DNA from: a virus
Length of the DNA stretch: 25,476 bases
Direction: 5' to 3' (one strand)
IMG/VR virus record: IMGVR_UViG_3300044646_000364
Coordinates: 1 to 25,476 of that record
The stretch's first letter is position 1; every line of letters starts with the position of its first letter. A model generated the notes under the pieces. It worked only from the letters and a program-made list of their open reading frames with translations. It was not told the origin of the DNA and did no database searches. Made by a program: the position numbers and the translations under genes. Shown here piece after piece: positions 20,960 to 25,476 of the stretch.

Positions 20960-22668
20960 ACAATCCTAGAAAAGTTTTTTGTCTTCTCGAATTTAATAAC
21001 ATTATGAAACTTATCAAACAACTGATCTGTCTTATGGCTAATAATAAACGTATTGGTATCAGCAGTGAGAGTCTGAATAATCTTCAAGAACTCATCTGTG
21101 CCAGAACTATCAAGAGAACTATCAAACACTTCATCCATAATCAAAAGATTAGTAGCAGCACTATTTCTCATCTTAGCAATTGCTCTCCATGTAAAGAGCA
21201 CTGCCAAGTTGATTCTCATCTTCTCACCTTCTGAGAATGAATTGTAACTAAACTCATCTCTGAATCTTGATCTGATAGTTTCATTAAACTGTTCATCAAT
21301 CTCAAACTGGACAAAGAAGTCCATGGCAGCCAAGTACTTGTTAATCAACTTATTAATGATTGGCATATACTGGCGAAGGATTCTGGTCTTGATACCACCA
21401 TCCTTTAAGAGAGCAGAAGCTGCCTGTAGTATTTCGTACTCCTCTAGCAGTTTCTGCTTCTTGTCCTCAGCTTCTGTCTTTTGCTTTTGTAGTTCTTTTA
21501 GTTTTTGTTTTTCTGCATCAACGTTTGCCGTGTTTGTTTCCAATCCATCAATTTCTGTTTGCAGGTAATCAATAAACTTCTTCTTAGAAGTTATCTCTGT
21601 CTGCAGTTTAGTAATCTCTTGCTGGATTGTTTGAATCTCTTTTTGGATTTTATTAATTCTTGTAATTTCTGTAACAGTATTGTTATAGTCCTCATCAAGA
21701 AGCTTTAGGTTCTCTTGTATTTCAAATACTTGTGTTTGCTTTGTAGTAATAGACTCGGCCTTGAACTCATGAGGAATTCCTTGCTTACAAGTTGGACAGT
21801 CATCATTGTCGTGGAAGAACTTAATCTCTTTATCCAACTTGGATAGTTTATCAATGGTCTTTTCCTTTAGGATAACAGACTTCTCCATTCTCTTGGTTAA
21901 CTTGTCGAGGTTAGTAGTTTGCTGAATCTTTTCCTCTATTGTCTTACCCTTGATTGTAAGATCATCATTACACATATCAATCTCAGCTTCAGTCTGCTCA
22001 ATCTTTACATTATTCTCATCAACTTTATTCTGTACATCTTTCTTTAAAGAATCAATGTAACTATTCTGAATGTTAATCTTCTCATCAACAAGATCGCTAT
22101 CATACTTTGCTTGCTTCAAGTCATCTTGGTTAGAAGAGACCTTACCCTTTAACAAAGTATTCATTGTGGTAAAGACTTGAATGTCAAGAAGGTCTTCGAT
22201 AACTTCTCTTCGCTGGGCGGCAGGAAGTTGCATGAATGGAACATAGGTAGAGGAACCAAGAACAACTACTTGAGAGAATGTTCTGTGGTTCATCTTAACA
22301 ATCTGCTTCTCGATTACTTCTTGATAGTCTTTACTATCAGCATCTTGATTGAGTAGTTGATCATTCTTATGAATCTCAAACCTGTTAGGCTTGATACCTC
22401 TAATGATCTTATAGTTAGCATTACCAACTACAAACTCAAGTTCAACACAAAGGTCTTTACCATTGATGGAGTTAATAAGCTGAGGCTTATTGATTTTTCT
22501 GAATGGCTTATTATAGAGAGCAAATGAAATAGCATCAAGAATGGTTGACTTACCAGAACCATTCGTACCTACAATCAGAGTTGACTTATGCTTAGTAAGA
22601 TCAATCTCTGTAAATATGTTACCAGTGGATAGAAAGTTCTTCCACTTCACTTTCTTAAATAGTATCAT
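20956..22668 (-). CDS. 46: Recombination endonuclease subunit gp46 (Rad50-like)
   Basis: SMC-type ATPase that works with gp47 in end resection and recombination-dependent replication. The 570-residue protein (T4: 560) has Walker A GTNGSGKS (34-41), a long coiled coil (about 170-415) with a zinc hook C291-PT-C294, ABC signature SFSEGE (477-482), and Walker B NLLIMDE (507-513). All are intact. It overlaps gp47 by 4 bases (ATGA-type). Confidence 0.97.
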   Translation of the reverse strand: MILFKKVKWKNFLSTGNIFTEIDLTKHKSTLIVGTNGSGKSTILDAISFALYNKPFRKINKPQLINSINGKDLCVELEFVVGNANYKIIRGIKPNRFEIHKNDQLLNQDADSKDYQEVIEKQIVKMNHRTFSQVVVLGSSTYVPFMQLPAAQRREVIEDLLDIQVFTTMNTLLKGKVSSNQDDLKQAKYDSDLVDEKINIQNSYIDSLKKDVQNKVDENNVKIEQTEAEIDMCNDDLTIKGKTIEEKIQQTTNLDKLTKRMEKSVILKEKTIDKLSKLDKEIKFFHDNDDCPTCKQGIPHEFKAESITTKQTQVFEIQENLKLLDEDYNNTVTEITRINKIQKEIQTIQQEITKLQTEITSKKKFIDYLQTEIDGLETNTANVDAEKQKLKELQKQKTEAEDKKQKLLEEYEILQAASALLKDGGIKTRILRQYMPIINKLINKYLAAMDFFVQFEIDEQFNETIRSRFRDEFSYNSFSEGEKMRINLAVLFTWRAIAKMRNSAATNLLIMDEVFDSSLDSSGTDEFLKIIQTLTADTNTFIISHKTDQLFDKFHNVIKFEKTKNFSRIV

Positions 22669-23744
22669 TGCTTAGTCTGTATTTCCATTGCCTCAACATA
22701 CAAGTCACCAAGTAACTTGTTTAGCTTAGACACATTGTCTTTGTTGCTGATATATTGATCGGAGAACTTTCTAATGATTGTTAGAGTGTCCTCTGCATCG
22801 GATATTATACTTGAATCTTCTTCTAAGTCAAGATGTAAATGATCCTCAACTACCTGAAGGTCAGCAACACCTGCTCTCTCAATTCTATCGATAACGCTGT
22901 CAAACCAATATGGGTTTGTTTTATTCTTGACAATAACTTTTACAAACTTTCCGTTGAGGAAAGAGTAGTCATCAAGAACTACATCATCACGTTCCTTATC
23001 AAGGTCATCGTAGTGGCACTTTTCAAATAGAGTCAAGTCATGCTTAACAAACTCAATCTCTCTTGTCTCTGTATCAAATACATGGAAGCCTTTAGGATCA
23101 TCATAATCAGACCACACAATCTCATAAGGACAACCAAGATAGGTCACGTTACCCTTTGTTGATCTATGGTGATAGTGACCGGAGAGTACAACATCAAACT
23201 TCTTGAAAATCTTAGCATCATACCCATGATCAATAACTGTACCCTTCTGCATCTCAAAGCCAGCAAGCTCAAGATGGCCAAAGCATACTTGCGCATCTGT
23301 GTCTGCAATCTTTTCAATCACTGAATCAAAGTTATCACTACACATCCACGGCACAAATAGAATATCTGTACTACCAAACTTAACTTCTGTTGCTCCTGTA
23401 TACCAATTAATGTTGTCTGGTCTATTGGTACCAAACAACTCTGTCATACAATTGACTTCGTTTGTATTCTTATAGAATGTATCATGGTTACCAATAATAA
23501 CATGTAAGTTTAAATTAGCATCAATAACACGATTGATGAATTGGTCTCTAAACTTTCTCAATGAGAGATAGCTGATATACTTTCTTCTATCTACAATATC
23601 ACCTAGGTGGATGATAGTATCAATATTATTTGCCTTGAGATAAGGAAAGAACACCTCATTGTAGAATCTACCAATGAAGTCAGAGAATATAGGACTATCA
23701 CCACGCCCGCCAAAATGCGTGTCTGTGACCAGAGCGATCTTCAT
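22665..23744 (-). CDS. 47: Recombination endonuclease subunit gp47 (Mre11-like)
   Basis: Metallophosphoesterase-type nuclease partner of gp46. The five phosphoesterase motifs are present: D8-x-H10, GD at 48-49 (HLGDIVDRRKY), GNHD at 85-88, GH at 156-157, and SGHYHH at 188-193. Its 359 residues are close to T4 gp47 (339). It begins 3 bases after the gp55 stop. Confidence 0.96.
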   Translation of the reverse strand: MKIALVTDTHFGGRGDSPIFSDFIGRFYNEVFFPYLKANNIDTIIHLGDIVDRRKYISYLSLRKFRDQFINRVIDANLNLHVIIGNHDTFYKNTNEVNCMTELFGTNRPDNINWYTGATEVKFGSTDILFVPWMCSDNFDSVIEKIADTDAQVCFGHLELAGFEMQKGTVIDHGYDAKIFKKFDVVLSGHYHHRSTKGNVTYLGCPYEIVWSDYDDPKGFHVFDTETREIEFVKHDLTLFEKCHYDDLDKERDDVVLDDYSFLNGKFVKVIVKNKTNPYWFDSVIDRIERAGVADLQVVEDHLHLDLEEDSSIISDAEDTLTIIRKFSDQYISNKDNVSKLNKLLGDLYVEAMEIQTKQ

Positions 23745-23747
23745 AAT

Positions 23748-24317
23748 TTATTCTTCCTTAATTAACTTCTCTAGGCCTTTCTTTGCTTGCCTTTCGGTCT
23801 TCTTCTTTAGAGCACTTGCCTCAAACTGTTCAATGAACGTATCCATATAGTCATTCGATGTATAGTCAGTGATCTCAATATCAAACTCACCAAGTTCATC
23901 CAACTCTTGAAGGTTCATCAACTCGTGGTTAATCATCTTCTGCTGAGTAACCTTATGCTTTACATACATGTACTTCTTTTCCTTCTGAATACGGCGAAGG
24001 AAAGCAAAGTAGATAATTTGTGTAAAGTAGGAGAAAGGGTTTGTAGACTTATCAGGGTCAAAGTTGTGGAAATAGTTAATACAGTTTTCCAAACCATCCG
24101 CAATCATTTCATCGCGGAATGTATAGTTAATAAAGTTAGGACTATAGGAGAGCTTATTGGCAATCTTGATTAAACAATCACCAATGTAATGTGGAATTAC
24201 AGGTTTTGATAGACCCTGTGCCTCGGCGGCAAGGACCTTCTTTTTAAATTCCACTATAGCCTTATAGAATTCATCATTACTAACGTAGTGATTAGCTTTG
24301 TCTTTAATATCGGTCAT
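23748..24317 (-). CDS. 55: Late-transcription sigma factor gp55
   Basis: A minimal sigma factor that directs host RNA polymerase to TATAAATA late promoters. The 189-residue protein (T4: 185) has the sigma region 2-like segment FRDEMIADGLENCINYFHNFDPDKSTNPFSYF split across about residues 73-105, followed by QIIYFAFLRRIQKEKKYM, the gp55 core. A perfect candidate target is found before hsp20. Its own promoter is sigma70-like and lies about 27 bases upstream of the start. Confidence 0.95.
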   Translation of the reverse strand: MTDIKDKANHYVSNDEFYKAIVEFKKKVLAAEAQGLSKPVIPHYIGDCLIKIANKLSYSPNFINYTFRDEMIADGLENCINYFHNFDPDKSTNPFSYFTQIIYFAFLRRIQKEKKYMYVKHKVTQQKMINHELMNLQELDELGEFDIEITDYTSNDYMDTFIEQFEASALKKKTERQAKKGLEKLIKEE

Positions 24318-24343
24318 TACAAATCCTTTTTTAACATTTTGTT

Positions 24344-24372
24344 ATTATATTACATTCAATAAGTTAGTTCAA
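24344..24372 (-). promoter_or_regulatory. Sigma70-type promoter for gp55
   Basis: Minus strand: TTGAAC (24372-24367), 17-base spacer, TATAAT (24349-24344). The -10 box is perfect. It sits in the 115-base gap before gp55 and should start the 55-47-46 transcript with host polymerase. Confidence 0.7.
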
Positions 24373-24376
24373 CCCG

Positions 24377-24405
24377 TTGACTTTTTGCGCTGTGTTAAGT
24401 ATAAT
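24377..24405 (+). promoter_or_regulatory. Sigma70-type promoter on the plus strand (antisense direction)
   Basis: Plus strand: TTGACT (24377-24382), 17-base spacer, TATAAT (24400-24405). It is the mirror image of the gp55 promoter, with four bases between the two -35 boxes. No plus-strand gene follows; a transcript would run antisense to the 137-aa gene and uvsW. Confidence 0.55.
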
Positions 24406-24432
24406 CACCTTTGTGGGGGTCAGATATATTAA

Positions 24433-24846
24433 TTAGTGCAAAATAGGGGTAGAAGAGGATACAACAGCAACCCCATCTAGCTCTTCATCATCTATTTCCA
24501 CTTCAAGTGGACTATCACTATAGTCATCTTGAAGACCACAGATGTCCTTTTCTAGATCTTCATCTAGTATCTGTTGGAACCTTTCCATAAACGTCAGATA
24601 GTACCTAATGATGCGTTCATTAGGTTTAGAGAAGGCAATGATTGAGCTTTTCTTTAATGCTACAATATTGTTCTCTGAGAAAGGCATTAGTTTAGAAGTT
24701 GTAACATTTGTTGTTTGGTTAATAGTAGTCTTTAACCTAACTACAACAGGATACTTCATCACAACATCATCTTCCGATTCGTTGTGAAGTTCTCCAATAA
24801 TGAATGAGTCATCATCGCTCAGTTTGACAAGAATGAATGCTGCCAT
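24433..24846 (-). CDS. Sm-like (LSM-fold) protein with acidic tail
   Basis: A 137-residue protein. Residues about 5-95 follow the same plan as the small protein at 12758-13063: FILVKLSDDDSFIIGEL, a central PVVVRLKT strand, KLMPFSENNIVALKKSSIIAF, then a Tyr-rich helix. The C-terminal 35 residues are strongly acidic (DLEKDICGLQDDYSDS, EVEIDDEELDG). The barrel fold call is by pattern only. It is placed between uvsW and gp55, with GAGG-TAAGTT before the ATG. Function unknown. Confidence 0.6.
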   Translation of the reverse strand: MAAFILVKLSDDDSFIIGELHNESEDDVVMKYPVVVRLKTTINQTTNVTTSKLMPFSENNIVALKKSSIIAFSKPNERIIRYYLTFMERFQQILDEDLEKDICGLQDDYSDSPLEVEIDDEELDGVAVVSSSTPILH

Positions 24847-24849
24847 AAC

Positions 24850-25476
24850 TTACCTCAATTGATAGCTCGTGATTTTGTATTCGAACTTCTCACTAGTATA
24901 AATTCCTACTCGCTCAATAAAATGCTTTAGGGTATGATTCTTAGCTTTCTTCCAAGAAAGATCATCAGCTATATCATACAATGTTGCTTGCTCTTTATTG
25001 TCGCCTCTTCTTAACGCTCTACCTATTGACTGCAAAGATCTAATTCTAGATTTTGTAGGTGAAGCAAATACAACATTGTGTAGGTTTCTAATATTTATGC
25101 CAGTTGAGAACGTGCCATATGAGGCAACGATGATAGCATTATCCTCCTTCTCTGTAATCTTTCTTACAAGCTCTCTATCCTCTACTTCAACTTCTCCAGA
25201 TACAAAGAAGATATGTCTATTGTCTGTATTCTGTTTTGTAATCATTTCGTGGAGAGGCTTACCATGCTTTTCAACAAACTGGTAAAGGATAAGAGTGTTA
25301 CCCTTCAAGTGTAGAGACAGCTGAGATATAAAATTGTTCCTTGCTTCATTACGAACAAGGAAATCAATCTCATCATGGTATTCTGTTCTACTATATTCTT
25401 TCTTGTTGGCATCCGTATGCTTGAGTACAATGGCCTGAATTTTAAAGTCAGCAAGATGCTTCTGTTCAATAAGTTC
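24850..25476 (-). CDS. uvsW: UvsW-like recombination helicase, 5' part outside the window
   Basis: The frame is open to the right edge, so only the C-terminal 208 residues are seen. They carry the second RecA-like domain of a superfamily 2 helicase: FVSGEVEVEDRELV, motif V (ASYGTFSTGINIRNLHNVVF), and motif VI (QSIGRALRRG). These match T4 UvsW, an RNA-DNA and branch-migration helicase that shuts off origin-dependent replication. An in-frame TTG at 25308 is internal, not a start. Confidence 0.92.
   Translation of the reverse strand, partial: ELIEQKHLADFKIQAIVLKHTDANKKEYSRTEYHDEIDFLVRNEARNNFISQLSLHLKGNTLILYQFVEKHGKPLHEMITKQNTDNRHIFFVSGEVEVEDRELVRKITEKEDNAIIVASYGTFSTGINIRNLHNVVFASPTKSRIRSLQSIGRALRRGDNKEQATLYDIADDLSWKKAKNHTLKHFIERVGIYTSEKFEYKITSYQLR

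Noticed and set aside
24446-24474. GGGGT/ACCCC hairpin that could terminate the plus-strand transcript
   Set aside because: Only five base pairs, a 19-base loop and no T-run after it.
25306-25308. TTG as start of the helicase gene
   Set aside because: The frame continues open and helicase-like upstream to the window edge, so this codon is an internal Leu.

Overview
The window is part of a T4-like myovirus genome, most likely marine. Every convincing gene lies on the minus strand, so the transcriptional order runs from right to left. The replication and recombination core is unmistakable: uvsW (cut by the right edge), late sigma factor gp55, recombination nuclease gp47/gp46, sliding clamp gp45, clamp loader gp44/gp62, RegA and DNA polymerase gp43. 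The left edge cuts a membrane/coiled-coil protein of the kind found beside gp43 in marine T4-like phages. No photosynthesis gene is present. The host is not identified by the sequence; the lipid genes (below) resemble those of marine alphaproteobacteria.

Two accessory islands interrupt the core. Island 1 (about 3.4-9.1 kb, between gp43 and regA) carries a metallophosphoesterase overlapping a GT4 glycosyltransferase, which resembles the PlcP-Agt lipid-remodelling pair used by marine bacteria under phosphate starvation. It also carries an Hsp20 chaperone behind a perfect T4-type late promoter, an AMP-binding acyl-CoA synthetase-like enzyme, and several small genes. Three of these small genes encode Lys/Ala-rich basic segments. 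The island has its own terminator-like hairpins and sigma70-type promoters.

Island 2 (about 11.5-21 kb, between gp45 and gp46) is a tightly overlapping operon. It contains a 7-deazaguanine pathway (FolE2, QueD-like, QueE-like), a TGT/DpdA-like transglycosylase, a second degenerate QueD-fold protein, a guanine phosphoribosyltransferase-like enzyme, a GIY-YIG protein and four separate 2-oxoglutarate/Fe(II) oxygenases. After these come a DUF3310-like protein, a dUTPase/dCTP deaminase-fold protein, peptide deformylase, an Sm-like protein, a GT-A glycosyltransferase-like protein and a DsbA-like protein. No QueC is visible. The best-supported working model is that the phage makes 7-carboxy-7-deazaguanine, possibly decarboxylates it with the second QueD-fold protein, and inserts the base into its own DNA by exchange for guanine. 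The released guanine could be salvaged by the phosphoribosyltransferase.

Regulation is readable in several places. Consensus-like sigma70 promoters (17-base spacers) precede gp43, the 159-aa basic protein, queE and gp55. The gp55 promoter has a mirror-image partner pointing the other way. Several genes share a GAGG-plus-AU-rich leader that could be a RegA target. No tRNA, rRNA, CRISPR array or insertion sequence was recognised.
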